Part shown: one piece after another, positions 12,193 through 25,000 of the stretch
How the letters are laid out: each line of letters starts with the position of its first letter
Position numbering within the stretch: position 1 is the first letter of the stretch
Assembly (NCBI GenBank): GCA_031310005.1
Contig: CM062386.1
Span: forward strand, 620,001-684,000
Direction: 5' to 3'
Source of the DNA: Dactylellina haptotyla
Taxonomy: Eukaryota > Ascomycota > Orbiliomycetes > Orbiliales > Orbiliaceae
Length of the DNA: 64,000 nt
Translations under genes and position numbers: made by a program
Notes under the pieces: model-generated
Told to the model about the DNA's origin: nothing
Seen by the model: the letters and a program-made list of their open reading frames with translations, nothing else
Database searches by the model: none

Positions 12193-13872
12193 ATGCCTCC
12201 AAAGGATATCGTGGGCAAGGCCGTGGACGGCCTCGAAGCCATGGCCAACACTCTCAGCATCTCAACTTCCCCTACAAACACCTTCCATAGCCCCGGGAGC
12301 TACTTCCCTTCCAGCATGGGACGGAATACCCGCCCCACCAAGTCCGCCAGACAGCTCAAACCGTTCAACACCGAGGATATTAAGATCCTGCTTCTCGAGA
12401 ATGTCAACGAGACAGCACTGGAAATCTTCCGCAAGCAAGGATATCAAGTCGAATTCCACAAGAGCTCGCTACCAGAAGACCAATTGATCCAAAAGATCAA
12501 GTATGTCATTTCCCTATTCCCACCAAGCAAAAAAGACTGCTTACTAACCTGCTTGTAATAATAGGGATGTCCACGTAATCGGTATCCGTTCCAAGACCAA
12601 ACTCACCGAACGAGTCCTCTCTGAGGCCAAGAATCTCCTGGTGATCGGATGCTTCTGTATCGGCACCAATCAAGTCGACCTCGAATACGCCGCCAAGCAC
12701 GGCATGGCTGTTTTCAACTCGCCATTCAGCAACTCCCGCAGTGTCGCCGAATTGGTGATCGGAGAAATCATCTCCCTAGCCCGCCAGCTCACCGACCGCT
12801 CTATGGAGCTGCATCAAGGAAGGTGGAACAAGGTCAGCGCGAAATGCTGGGAGATCCGTGGCAAGACGTTGGGTATCGTCGGGTACGGCCACATCGGGGC
12901 ACAATTGTCCGTGCTGGCTGAGTCGATGGGTATGGCGGTTAGATATTACGATGTAGTTCCTATCATGGCGCTCGGAACAGCGAGGCAGGTACCTACTCTG
13001 GATGAATTGCTGCAGCAATCAGACTTTGTTACACTGCACGTGCCCGAGTTGCCGGAGACGAGGAACATGATTGGCGAGAAGCAGTTGAATCAGATGAAGA
13101 GGGGATCGTATTTGATCAATGCCAGCAGAGGCAGTGTGGTGGTTATTCCGGATTTAATGTGAGATTTTCCTACTATAGCGTTACCCAAAGGGGTGGATTG
13201 GAGTGGCATTGCTAACTGGAGGGGCTAGAAACGCAATGAAATCTGGAAGAATCGCTGGTGCAGCGTTGGACGTCTATCCTAACGAACCAGCTGCGAATGG
13301 TGACTTCTTCACCAACGATCTCAACAAGTGGGCGGAGGATCTCCGTAGTCTCAAGAACATCATCTTGACCCCCCATATCGGCGGTAGCACTGAGGAAGCG
13401 CAGAGCGCCATCGGTGTCGAAGTCGGTGAGGCCATTGTTCGATATGCGAACGAAGGTGTTACAATCGGCGCGGTAAATATGCCCGAGTGCACACTTCGTT
13501 CCATCGACTTCGAACAGACGAACCACATCCGTGTTATCTTTATCCATCACAACAAACCTGGTGTTTTGAGGCAAGGTAAGCATCAGTAACTTCTTTATCC
13601 GATCTGTTAGAAAACTTCTAACCTGCGTGGATAGTCAATTCGATTTTGGCGGACCATAACGTCGAGAAACAAATTTCTGATTCTCGTGGCGATGTGGCGT
13701 ACATGATGGCGGATATCAGTGATGTCCAGGAGGAGGAGAGAAAGGAAATCAACGACGGGTTGGAGAGCTTGGGAGGTGAGTCTACATTCTATTCCTAAAT
13801 TATCTCTACATTATTCAAACGAGCTAACTTTGAATATATCTAGCTTGCATCCTCACTCGTATCTTATTCTAA
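12193..13872 (+). CDS. D-3-phosphoglycerate dehydrogenase
   Basis: Oxidises 3-phosphoglycerate to 3-phosphohydroxypyruvate with NAD, the first committed step of serine synthesis in the cytosol. Exons: 12193-12500, 12565-13158, 13229-13575, 13635-13775, 13844-13872, giving 472 aa, close to yeast Ser3/Ser33 (469). The D-isomer-specific 2-hydroxyacid dehydrogenase fold is complete. The Rossmann motif GYGHIG lies near residues 209-214, followed by an acidic residue for NAD. The catalytic set is Arg291 (in NASRGSVV), Glu320 (in VYPNEP) and His350 (in LTPHIGGSTEEA). The C-terminal ACT domain, which senses serine in this family, contains HNKPGVLRQ and SILADHNVEKQ and ends in LTRILF. An N-terminal extension of about 50 aa is Ser/Thr-rich, as in other fungi. 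Confidence 0.96.
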
Positions 13873-14495
13873 ACAGCTGCCCTGCGGCTAAGGAGAAGAG
13901 GTCTTAGCTAACAAAGCTGCAAATACATGTTTCTAATTATACAGCATTTACTTTTGTTAATATTTGAGTTTCAAAGTTTCAATTCTTTCGAACTGGTACA
14001 TGTACTATCCGCCCCAGCGGCGACCAAAAAGAAAGAAAAAAGCATCGGGTATGGGTTTGGCGATATTCAACAATTACAAGGGCGTTCGAATTTGTTTAAA
14101 ATATGCATGTCAGAAGGAAGAGAGTCCGGTTTCAACAAAACGGATAGAGAGATGGAATACCAAAAAATGTATCTACACAAAATACACTGAAATCTCTACG
14201 CTAGCTACCTTGCTACCTTCGTATCTATCAACCTCGTAGCCGATTCCCAGCTGTGCACAGCCAATGATATCGCGGGGCTGCATCATATGTCTTGTTTGCT
14301 CGGAACGCAAACGTGTTGTCCGTGTGGGTTTCCGCAACTCCCCACGCAAAATCCCGATGGCCGCTGAACCACGATTATCTTCCCTCCTTCCATAACTCCG
14401 ATAATACCAAAGTCCAATCCCACCACGCACACACACCCGCTCCGACATCCCACCACCTCCTCTCCCATACCATCCCATCACCAAATACGTCAGCA
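13873..14495. other. PGDH 3' region and LSC1 promoter
   Basis: 623 bases hold the PGDH 3' UTR and the upstream region of the succinyl-CoA ligase gene, which becomes C-rich just before its ATG. I see no gene here. Confidence 0.6.
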
Positions 14496-16322
14496 ATGTT
14501 CGCACTCCGACGCTCCGCCGCGTCTGCCGGCAGCCGCGTCTGTCGACGAGGGTATGCTACCGGCGAGACGCCGTATAGCACTACCTATAAGAATTTAAAG
14601 ATCGGGAAGGATACGAGGTTGATTTACCAGGGGTTTACGGTACGGAATATGACACGGCAGTTTTGTCAATTGTGGAGCTATGGGATTTTGGGGATGAGTT
14701 TAGGTTTTTGATCAATAAGGCAAAATGCTAATATGTTATCGATTGGGTGAACAGGGCAAGCAAGGAAGGTTGGTGGCATTCAATTCCGAGACTGGCGGAT
14801 TGAGGGGTTTGTGATCTGGGAAGTGGAACATTTATTGATGGACGATTGCTGTGGATTATAGCTTCCACGCGCAGCAGGCTATTGATTACGGTACTTACTT
14901 GAGGATCTTAAAGCACGCCAGTTCTTCCGGATCGAGTCACTGATCTTATTTTAACGTAGGAACCAACGTTGTCGGCGGAATTGTTAGTACCCATACCCGG
15001 ATGGATATCATAGATATATTATTCTCGATACCTGAGGGGAAAACTTGCGGCGGGATTAACGAATATACCTCGATACTGTAGAACCCGAAGAAGGCCGGAA
15101 CGACGCACTTGGACCGACCGGTGTTTGGAAATGTCGCGGAAGCTATCAAGGGTGTTCAAGGTAGCTCTCTCTCGGGAAATTACTGGCTTTTCGAGAGAGT
15201 AATGTTAGCTGATATGCGAATTGGATAGCCAATGCCTCGGCTATCTTCGTCCCGTATGTACCTTTTGGAACTTATCTGGGGTTTGGCGGGTAGTCGGAGT
15301 TGCTGATAAGGGATATATAGGCCACCTGTTGCGGCAAAATCGATCGAAGAGGCGATTGAAGCTGAATTGCCATTGATTGTTTGGTATGCACTCGATACAA
15401 TCGGCAAAGCTAGCCACGGATATCAAAGCTAATTATTGAATCTAGTATCACCGAAGGAATCCCTCAGCACGGTACGGCTTCCGCGATATATAACGACCGA
15501 GGAATGGTGCGATAAAGACGAATTTACTGATAACTGGGGGGTAGACATGGTCCGAGTTGTCGACATGCTGAAGACACAAAACAAGACACGATTGGTTGGA
15601 CCGTACGTTATTCTGCACATCAGCTCTAGGAGTATGAGAAGCTGACGAAGAATGCTTTCAAGTAACTGTCCCGGTATCATTATGCCTCGTGATAAGTGCA
15701 AGATCGGTATCATGCCTGGCTTCATCCACAGCGCCGGCCGCGTCGGTATCGTCTCCCGGTCTGGAACCTTGACATACGAAGCCGTCAACCAGACCACCAA
15801 GCACGGATTGGGACAGAGCCTTGTCGTCGGGTAGGCTGGAATTCTACATCTTATAGACAGGTAGATGTGCTAATACAGACGATATTTTAGAATTGGTGGT
15901 GATCCATTCTCCGGCACCAACTTCATCGACACCCTCAAGGTCTTCTTGGAGGATGATGCCACTGATGGTATCATCATGATTGGAGAAATTGGTGGCTCGG
16001 CTGAGGAGGATGCTGCTGAGTTCCTCAAGCAGTATAACACCAAGAACAAGCCAACTGTTGCTTTTATCGCCGGTATCTCGGCACCACCCGGCAGACGTAT
16101 GGGTCACGCTGGTAAGTATCATCTCCTATGAGACAAGTTTCTTTGCAAGGCTTTGAAAGCTGACACGTCCCTCTTCCTACAGGTGCCATTGTCAGCGGCG
16201 GAAAGGGAGGTGCGGACTCCAAGATTGCTGCTTTAGAAGCCGCCGGAGTTATTGTTGAGAAGAGTCCCGCGTCGCTGGGCAAGGCCCTCCACAGCGAGTT
16301 TGTCAAGCGCGACTTGATATAA
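14496..16322 (+). CDS. LSC1: Succinyl-CoA ligase alpha subunit, mitochondrial
   Basis: Alpha subunit of the TCA-cycle enzyme that converts succinyl-CoA to succinate with nucleotide phosphorylation in the matrix. It is split into twelve exons: 14496-14639, 14755-14768, 14862-14890, 14960-14982, 15082-15160, 15229-15253, 15321-15383, 15446-15471, 15545-15602, 15663-15830, 15891-16111, 16183-16322. Their sum is 990 nt, 329 aa, the same length as yeast Lsc1. The N terminus is an Arg/Ser/Ala-rich transit peptide ending near RRGYATGE. The CoA-binding domain follows (IYQGFTGKQG, then [16 protein letters not shown]), then [23 protein letters not shown] and the active-site [14 protein letters not shown], whose His (about 282) is phosphorylated. 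Every junction restores a conserved residue, which supports even the 14-nt exon. A naive ORF search would find only the last third. Confidence 0.95.
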
Positions 16323-16941
16323 TTAGAGCGGATGGGCTAGGTTAGTATAGATGAAGCCGTTGACGGACGAAGAAAAGCGCGCCGGATTTGGGCTTCTTTG
16401 TTTCTTATCTTCTTATCCATTTCATTGTGTGTAAATGATGTGTAAACAGTTTTATATATTGAGCTGGTGAGGCATACTCTTAGACTTGTATTCAACATTG
16501 CTTGCCGTTCCCAAGAAAATCCCGTAGCCCGAACGATAGACATTTCTCTTCAGTACCTCTTGTATTCAGTATATTTCACTTGAGGGCAGTCAATTAATAA
16601 TCAACCTGCGCCGGCACTTTGTTTTGGCGGGTGAAACGGGCGCGGCACTTAAGCCTCGTCTCGCATACCGGAAACAGCGACACCTCCTTTCCCCATACTC
16701 TTCTGACAGACCACCACCTGCAACTAGCCGCCGCCTGCAGCTTACCTGACTGACACTCGCAACTTCGGTGACGACGATACTATTCCCACCACTGCCAAAG
16801 ATTTATACCCTAGCAGCATGATACAATAGGACGTCTTCTAGCTACTATTTACCGTTAACCTATCCAATCGTCCTGAGTCGACCTCGCCCGGTTCTGCCAA
16901 TCCGCTAGCTGCCCCCCGGTACTCCATCCCACCCGCCCAAA
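16323..16941. other. LSC1 3' region and AP-2 mu promoter
   Basis: 619 bases without a credible gene. They hold the LSC1 3' UTR (AT-rich to about 16600) and a C-rich leader before the AP-2 mu start codon. Confidence 0.6.
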
Positions 16942-18472
16942 ATGCTCTCCGGCATCCTCCTCTTCAACCAGAAGGGTGAGAACCTCATCTTCCGGCAATT
17001 TCGCAATGATTGCCGCCCTCGCCTGTCCGATGTCTTCCGTATCCAGGTCATCTCGAACGCCCAGGTCCGCTCTCCGATCCTCACTCTCGGTAGCACCACG
17101 TTCTCACACGTCAAACATGAGAACATCTACCTCGTCGCGATCACCAAGAGTAACGCGAACGCGGCACTGGTGTTTGAGTTCCTCTACAGGCTCATCGCCT
17201 TGGGACGGAGCTACTTCGGCAAGTTCGACGAAGAGGCCGTCAAGAACAACTTTGTGCTGATATACGAGCTCCTCGATGGTACGAACAATCCCGCCCTCCA
17301 ATTACTACCACGATCAACTCACCGATCAATATTATTTAATAGAAATCCTGGACTTTGGATACCCGCAGAATACAGAGACCGATACGTTGAAAATGTACAT
17401 CACGACCGAAGGCGTTAAATCCGAGCGAGCAATGGTACAGCTACCGAGCTACCCTTTGACACACACACACACTCCCGTAAAAACACGGAGCCATTCCAGA
17501 AAGCTAACTTGACGGGTAAAAAAAAAATAGGAGGACTCTTCCCGCATAACGATGCAAGCCACCGGCGCCCTCTCTTGGCGTCGCGCCGACGTCAAGTACC
17601 GCAAGAACGAAGCATTCGTCGACGTCATCGAGGACGTCAATCTCCTCATGTCAGCAACGGGTACGGTTCTGAAAGAAGATGTAACCGGACAGATTGTCAT
17701 GCGTGCGTATCTTTCGGGCGTACCTGAGTGTAAATTCGGCCTGAACGACCGTCTACTACTCGACGATAGCGGTCTGTCAAGATCGAACGGGAACAAGTCG
17801 GGCTCGAAAGCCACGCGCGCCGCTGCGGGATCGGTCACACTCGAAGATTGTCAATTCCACCAGTGTGTCAAGCTCGGAAAGTTCGATACGGACAGAACGA
17901 TCAGCTTCATCCCGCCCGATGGAGAGTTCGAATTGATGCGTTACAGAGCCACGGAGAATGTCAACCTGCCGTTCAAAGTACATGTTATCGTGAACGAAGT
18001 GGGCAAGACGAAGGTGGAGTACCAGATCGCAGTGCGGGCGAACTACGGAGCAAAGTTGTTCGCGACGAATGTGGTCGTCAAGGTGCCCACGCCGCTCAAT
18101 ACCGCTACCACCCACGTTAGGACAAGTCAGGGTAAAGCGAAGTACGAGCCGGCGGAGAATAATATTGTTTGGAGGTATTTATCCCTTATATGCTCCTCAT
18201 TATACAGTGACATACTAACATGAGGAAACCTCAGAATCCCGAGATTTACAGGACAGTCGGAATACGTCCTTTCGGCGGATGCGGTCTTGACAGCAATGAC
18301 AAACCAGAAGGCGTGGTCGCGGCCGCCTGTGTCGTTGAATTTCTCGCTGCTGATGTTTACCAGCTCTGGATTGTTGGTGAGGTATTTGAAGGTATTCGAA
18401 AAGAGCAATTACTCCAGCGTCAAGTGGGTAAGGTATATGACGAGAGCGGGGTCCTACGAGATTAGGTTTTGA
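16942..18472 (+). CDS. apm4: AP-2 adaptor complex mu subunit
   Basis: Medium chain of the plasma-membrane clathrin adaptor AP-2, which reads Tyr-based sorting signals during endocytosis. Exons: 16942-17278, 17343-17434, 17531-18174, 18235-18472, giving 436 aa against 435 in human AP2M1. The longin-like N-terminal domain (FRNDCRPRLSDVFRIQV, SHVKHENIYLVAITK, NFVLIYELLDEILDFGYPQ) is followed by the mu homology domain (WRRADVKYRKNEAFVDV, CKFGLNDRL, HQCVKLGKF, ISFIPPDGEFELMRYR, and KWVRYMTRAGSYEIRF at the end). AP-2 rather than AP-1 is inferred from ILDFGYPQNTETDTLK and overall length. Intron 2 carries a short AC repeat near 17458-17472. It converges on ALG7 with about 340 bp between stop codons. 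Confidence 0.95.
17458..17472. repeat. AC dinucleotide repeat in AP-2 mu intron 2
   Basis: A short ACACAC tract lies within the second intron of the AP-2 mu gene. Confidence 0.8.
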
Positions 18473-18814
18473 TTGCAACTTCGTGTTTTAGGCGGAGTGG
18501 TGAGACGAAAGCGATACATAAATATACTTTAGCTACTTGTAATGTATGATAGATATCTCAGGATTAGCGCTGGAAGAGATATGAGGCCTCTTCGTTATGA
18601 TTTTTGTCCATTTTAGCGTCTATGAGAATATGAAATTTACCTTCCGAAGATACTCACATCTTAAACATCAGGAACATTCTTTGAAACTCGCTGGAAAAAC
18701 TATAAATTTCTATATACAAATATCTAGCTATAGATAATAGAAGACTACAACTTTTGGTATCTGTGGTATCTGCAAAGATACTTGGTGCGCCAACGCCTTC
18801 TAACGACGTGTTTT
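18473..18814. other. Convergent 3' region (AP-2 mu / ALG7)
   Basis: 342 AT-rich bases separate the two stop codons and presumably contain both polyadenylation regions. Nothing else is seen. Confidence 0.6.
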
Positions 18815-20405
18815 TCACGCCCATTTTATTAAATTATCGTATTCGTAAATCGTCAGCGCCAGCCCGTGTCTGATTCCCAATGCGACCAGACCCATCGCCA
18901 ATTGGAACCCCATAACTCCAAGTGCCAGGGTATCTTCCCTCATCGGACCGAACCACACGAGCCACAAATTAAGAATTGTCAAATTGCTACACTCCTTGAT
19001 CACCCCATCCTCGTCCCTAGTAACTTTCACCAGTCCGAACTTTTCCATTGTTGTCAACAGCACGGTGGTTATTTTCTTCGGCGGTTGCACAAACTGCGCG
19101 ACTGAAGGTTCGAGCAGATGTGTCCGAGCGTTAAACTTGGGCAGCCGGTGTCGCGGACAGGGTATCAATCCGAAGAGTTGCGGTGTGGAGTAGCAACCGT
19201 TGAAGATCTGAGGCAACAGTAGTAGCATCAAAGTTTTCGAAAAGTGGCCGAGAATGCCGACTACGCTGAACAAGAAGCCCGCAAAATAACAGTATGTATC
19301 TCCTACAAATACCTTGGCAGGAAACCAGTTGTAGCGGAGTAAGGCTAGCGAGACTCCGAGGAACGGGAGGAGGAAGTAGAGCGAGAAGAGGTGGGAGTTC
19401 ATTGCAGGATGACCGGGTTGAGAGATGTACAGACAATCGTTGAAGACTATCATCAGGGCGATAACGATTGATTGGCCGACTTCGATACCGTTGACTCCCG
19501 CGAGGATGTTGATTGCGTTTGGGCCGAGGATGGCGACGAAGGCCATGTAGGCGTAGTAGAGCCAGCCTATAACAGCCATGGTTAGCAAGTCATTTCAGCT
19601 ATTTGTGAAAAGAGTTATAAGCGTACCCAAATTGAAGAGGCTACCGAGGTATGGCTGTAGGACCGTCGGGATACTGATCATGGTGACGCCAAAGTCGACA
19701 TAGTAGACGACTAGCATAGGGATTGCTGCTATAGCGGGGAGTAGGATCTTGTGTCGCCATCTGATATCGAATAGGTCGTCTGCTACGCCCAAAAACACCA
19801 TGCTCTGGAGCGAAAGGACTGCTGATAGATATTCTCCTAGCTGATGTACGATTAGCACATCGTTCTACCGAAGACGAATTCTCTTGATAGGTCCACGGCA
19901 TACTTTGTTGTGAGGGAAGCGGTGCAGAGTTCTGCCAACAGCAGAATGAACCTCCACTTCGACGTCGCGGTTTCCTCCACCAGATGTTTGGACTAGGTAT
20001 TCGTAGAACGGGAACGGGATAAATAGAAACATGCACATGATGTAAACCACCGCGCACACAGCACCCATAGTTTCCGGACTATTTGAGTTAATGTCGGTCA
20101 GTACGCATACTATCAATTGATAGAGTTATATTGGGTGGTACCAGCAGAACTCACATCTCAGGCCTGTGTGTCTTTGCCATATCCTTCCCTTTAAATCCCA
20201 CCCGTTTGAATGCGTTCCCTAACCATGGTATCAGGCAGTAGGTCGCGGCGAATGCGAATCCACTGAAGCCGAGAGACGCAACTATCGGTTCACCATGTGA
20301 TTTAAACGCAGCGATGATAATAGCTGTACACCCGCTCGTTAACGTGAACAGAGCGAGGTACTCTTTCGTCGAGATATCGGTACTCGTCGCCGGGAGGAGG
20401 GTCAT
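18815..20405 (-). CDS. ALG7: UDP-GlcNAc:dolichyl-phosphate GlcNAc-1-phosphotransferase
   Basis: ER membrane enzyme that makes GlcNAc-PP-dolichol, the first step of N-glycan precursor synthesis and the target of tunicamycin in this family. Exons on the minus strand: 20405-20155, 20078-19904, 19840-19627, 19566-18815, giving 463 aa (yeast Alg7 is 448). The glycosyltransferase 4 family signatures are intact: HRPEIPETMGAV near the first cytosolic loop, FLGVADDLFDIRWRHK with the metal-binding Asp pair, GVNGIEVGQS, and KVFVGDTYCYFAG, then IPCPRHRLPKFN in the last loop. About ten hydrophobic segments are visible. It faces NDUFA12 head to head, 411 bp apart, so the two may share an upstream region. 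Confidence 0.96.
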
Positions 20406-20816
20406 GGCTTCGGGTGGGCGCTATATTGTGAGCATTCCAGCGCAGGACGGAGAAGTATAATACGGATCGAAAGGCAATTGTCCGGGAGTATGTACAGCAA
20501 GCAAACAGCGTGAATGAGTGACTCGAATCGAAAGGTATATATGCCGGATTAAAAGGATTATATCGGGGTCCAACGGGGTAATTCCCACGTTAGCCCGAAA
20601 TGAACACAGTCGCTGGTCCCTGAATTAGTTCACGTCTGAGCGCCTCAGCGCCCAACGTCATCATCAGGGGCACAGACACACGCAACGCTGTGCGGCTGTG
20701 CGGCGGCAAATGCGGCTCTGCACGCCAACCACAACACCCGTTTGGCAGATGCCGACCTCACCCGAAAGCTCTCCCTCTTCCGCCCCGGGCGTCGCAACCA
20801 CAGTCAACCAGCCAAC

Positions 20817-21604
20817 ATGAGTACGATACCAAGAACGATCAGGAACGTCTGGCGGGCGGGTCTGAAGGTACGTGGATAGCCGGAAATCGTACCAATTCGT
20901 CTGGAACCACCGAGCTAACCTCCGCCGAATAGGACTCCTGGAGACAAATCCTCGTACGTGCCAGCCCCGATATATCCCCGATGCGCCCTTGCCACCTAGG
21001 GGGACACCAGAGTATGCGGTTGAAATTGGCAGTGGCTAATGCTTTGAGGATATGGATATAGACCATTGGTGACACCAAGGCCGGTACCCTTGTGGGAGTC
21101 GACAAATATGGCAACAAATACTTTCAGAACGATGAGGAGGAACTACCGCGTACGTCTCGGGATTCGAATATTCGGGGGATATCATAACTTGGGGGCTATG
21201 CTGATATGGATATAGTGCGAACAAGATGGGTTCAGTACAAGAACTTCTACGGCGATGCGTACGTTATCACTCTAGCCCTTACATGCGACGACCATTGGTT
21301 CCCGTGGAGATACTAACATACCAAATCCCTATCGCAGCGCTGAAATTGAACCTGGATGGCACGCTTGGATTTCCTATTCCATTGACACCCCACCTTCGCA
21401 AGGCGTGATCCCAAACACTGGCCACGAGAAGTGGGGTTATAATATTGGATACAATCCCACACAGACGCGTGGGGCTTATAAACCCTATTCTACGTATGTA
21501 TTGACCCTTGGTATTTGTAACTAGTCCTCTCTAACGATATTCTCGGACACAGTGTGAAGCCGAAGATTGCGACATGGGAACCGAAAGTTGCAACCCGAGG
21601 ATAG
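20817..21604 (+). CDS. NADH:ubiquinone oxidoreductase accessory subunit NDUFA12 (B17.2)
   Basis: Accessory subunit of mitochondrial complex I on the matrix side, needed for late assembly of the peripheral arm. Exons: 20817-20867, 20933-20953, 21062-21149, 21216-21258, 21338-21493, 21553-21604, giving 136 aa. The family core is unmistakable: IGDTKAGTLVGVDKYGNKYF, then LRTRWVQYKNF, EPGWHAWISYSIDTPP, and TRGAYKPYSTVKPK near the end. There is no paralogous assembly-factor extension, and the length fits the fungal subunit. Six exons for a 136-aa protein is dense, and exon 2 is only 21 nt, encoding DSWRQIL. A translation of the intron-containing DNA in one frame misses most of the protein. Confidence 0.93.
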
Positions 21605-22020
21605 GCTCGATCCCGAACAAAGAGGACAAACTGTAGATACTGCTCGTTCGGTGGAATATATAGATTGGGTGTACAGTACTTGAGATATTCTGGAATTGAA
21701 TCGCAAATTACAATTACAAAGATACTTGACATAGAAAACGCGAGTCAGTTTTGGATTCCCCTCTGGAGAAACGCAATGCGACGCAATTTGGGTCTCCTAT
21801 GGGATATTATGCCATTACAAAGTGACAACTTTGAATTTCGTACAAAAGCACCAAATAAATACCGTGTCCTTCAACGAGTGTATGTTCCGAACTCCTCAAA
21901 AGCACTTAGTCAACAAACCAAAATTTCAACCTGCACAATGAAAAAGTATTTTAATTAGTCCCCTAGCTTGGAGCACTTAACTGTGAAGCATATGTAAGGT
22001 CAGAGTATGTAATCAAGCTC
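21605..22020. other. Convergent spacer after NDUFA12
   Basis: 416 AT-rich bases lie between the NDUFA12 stop and the stop of the large secreted gene on the minus strand. This marks the left border of the accessory block. No gene is seen. Confidence 0.6.
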
Positions 22021-25000
22021 TTAGAAGGGTTGATATGTCGAAAGCAACGCCGAGTCCCAAGCACCCGTAAAAGAGTTGCCGCCAGTCTGACCATCGTGCC
22101 AGTCTCTGATATCCCACCTTTCCTTCATAAAACAATTGTCACCGCCGCCAAATTTATACCAGGTAGCGGCGACACAGCGTTCCTCCTGGCTACAAAACTC
22201 AACACAGGCTTGTATAGTCGGAACATCTTTATGAGTAGCATAATCATTCAACCAGAACTGTGTGTTACAATCCACGAAAAACTGCTTCGGATTCGATGAG
22301 TTCTGTAGCGGCATGTAACTTTTATCGATCGCGGTGTGATAATCACAAGCAGTGTTAACCGTGTTCAATGGTTGGTCGCTGACAAGAGCTGTAATACTAC
22401 CCCAGCTGGGGTCCGGGTCTTGATACATATCGTGCGAATCGATACCGTTCAACAGCCAACAATAACCGTTTACCGGCATAAAGCTGACGCCTTTACAGCC
22501 GGCAGTGGTCGTGCAGGTGTCTAAGCAACTGCTGTAGGTCACACCGTTAAGTTGCTGAAGAAGATTTGATGAACTGCTGTCGTCGACATACCATCCACAG
22601 TTTTGTTGATAAATTCCGGTATTCGATCCTGTGGATGTGGACTTGTATGGTGTATTTATATCGCAACCAGGATTATTCACTGGTTTATTTACCCTTCGGA
22701 CACTCTCGACAGCGTACAGTCTGACCACAGATTTGTCCCATGAAATTGTCCCCTTTAAGCGGCAAGCGGAGCAGGTGTTCAAAAACCCCGGGATGAAGGT
22801 TACACCACCACATACAGCTGAAGCTGCTTGTGTATTCATTGCAGTGCAGCGGTCGAGACAGTCTCCTAGCGTTGTGAGGCTATTTACTTCGATATCTGGG
22901 GTAGTGAAGTCTGTCCCGCAAACAACCTGGTACCATTGATCATCGCTGCCGTGAATTAATGTACCATTTTGGGATTGGCAGGATGGGGAGCGCTTTGCTT
23001 GAGGGTTTACTGTTGGAACACAGCTAGCGCCCGTCGCAGTTGAGGAAGAGGTTGTAATGGTCGATGAGGAGGTACTAGCATCCGTAGCAGTTGTCGAGGA
23101 TGTTGGTTTTGACCACGGAAAGCAGGTACTCGGCTGGAGTGTTTTGGTAGTCTTATAAAGTGGAATATTGTTTCCGAACCCCAGACCTAGTGGCTTAGCT
23201 GTAGCCGCAGCTTTGATATCCATATTCACGTACCACTGCCGATTTAACGCAATGCCTATGCACTCATCTGGGTCTACTTCTTCGGTTTCGTTACTCGGTG
23301 TGCCCCATTGTTGTTTCACGGCCAATCCAAAACTAGGAAAACAGGTTAAATCTTGTCATGAAATCCCGTGTAACAATTTGGAAACTCACCCCATTCCGGT
23401 TCGGATGTATACGCCAGCGCTAGCATCTCCAATTGCGGTTATGTCAACACCCGAAGTGATTGCTGCCTCTAAGTACAAGTTGGTAGCCAACGAAGCACCA
23501 GCCTCGATAGCGAATTTCATAGTGGCATTTGTGGGAATCGAACTTGTGGGCGGAGAAGATCCGACTATGACAATTACTGCTCCATAGTTCTTCCAATTCA
23601 ACGTGAATGTCGGCTGCAATGACACGTACCCACGAAGATCGACTTCCCATCCAACAGTAAATGCAACACGAGGTCCTATCGATAATATTAATGGAATCTT
23701 CCAGGCTGTCAGGTCGAATTTCTTAAGTTCCTTTGTTAGTACGGGATTGTAGAAACCCTCCGCTTTCAAGTTTAACCCCAGGTTAAATGTCATTGGCCCG
23801 CTATACCCCAAACTGAGAGCTTTCATGCCATTTGAATCCCAAGCAATATGCCCAGAAACATCGAATTTCGTATCTACATAGCAATCCTTGCAGTACAACC
23901 CGAGCTCCGCTCCGATACCAGTTTTAAAGGCGATACCTCTGCTCTCGTAGACGCGGTCAATAAGGATGTTATTCTTCTTTAGATACTGATCGACGAAGCT
24001 TTCTGGGACTTCAGTTTTTAAAAGCGGTAATCCATCACCCGGATCTACCAAAACTCCAGTTGGTAACCAATCTATTGCATTGAGTTTGAAAGGGATACCG
24101 AAGCTGAAAGACTTATCCACAGGTGGCAATAGTGCAACCACAACCTTGACTACCGCTATAATTGGCGCGGCGACAACCGTGACAACGGCTTTAACAACAG
24201 CTTTTACAAGCTTGGAGAATGACCAACGTCGTTCTTTTCTGTGATTCACATCCGAAAACAGGGATGTTAAGCGTCTCAGAAGTCTCGCGGTTGCGGTGGT
24301 ATTATTGTTCTCGGATAGATCAATTCCAGGGAATAGCTGCTGATAATAAGCATCGGTATCTGGGACCATATACCCAATTTGTTGGTCTAGTTGGATGTCA
24401 AAGTCGCCACCAGGGGTAGCAGAGGGCGTTTCAACTGAGGTTGTAGTAGTGGTTGAAGTTTCTTCCGGAGACATAGTTGTAGTTGATGTTATAGAAGAAT
24501 CTCCGCTATTACTAGACTCTATTGTGGTACTGGAATCTGTTACTGTCCTGGACGCTGTCGTGACGGTATTGGAATCCGATGTTGTAGGAGTAGACTCAGT
24601 ATTAGTAGTCGTTGACTCCGTGATAGAGGTTGAATTAACTTCGCCTGGCGAGGTAGTAATACCGCTGGATGAACCAGTTATATCAGTCGTAGAGTCTTGC
24701 GAAGTTTTTTCAGTGCTAGTGGCGCTTGTTTCTTCTGTGGTCGAATCAGTATTGGTGGTTTCGTTGCTACTGATCGCTGTTGTATCGCTCGAGCCATCAG
24801 TAGTCTGACTAGTTGCCGAACTGGTTACATCGCTGGTACTTTGCGTCGTCGAGCCATTTGTATCAGTAAATGAGCTCGCAGTGTTAGTCGGGGAAGTTGC
24901 CGATTCCGACGTAGATATAGAAAAGTTCGATTCAACAACGCTCGATGACGTGATAGTAGTGGTGCTGGAGTTAAAATTGTCTGAACTAGTACTAAATATG

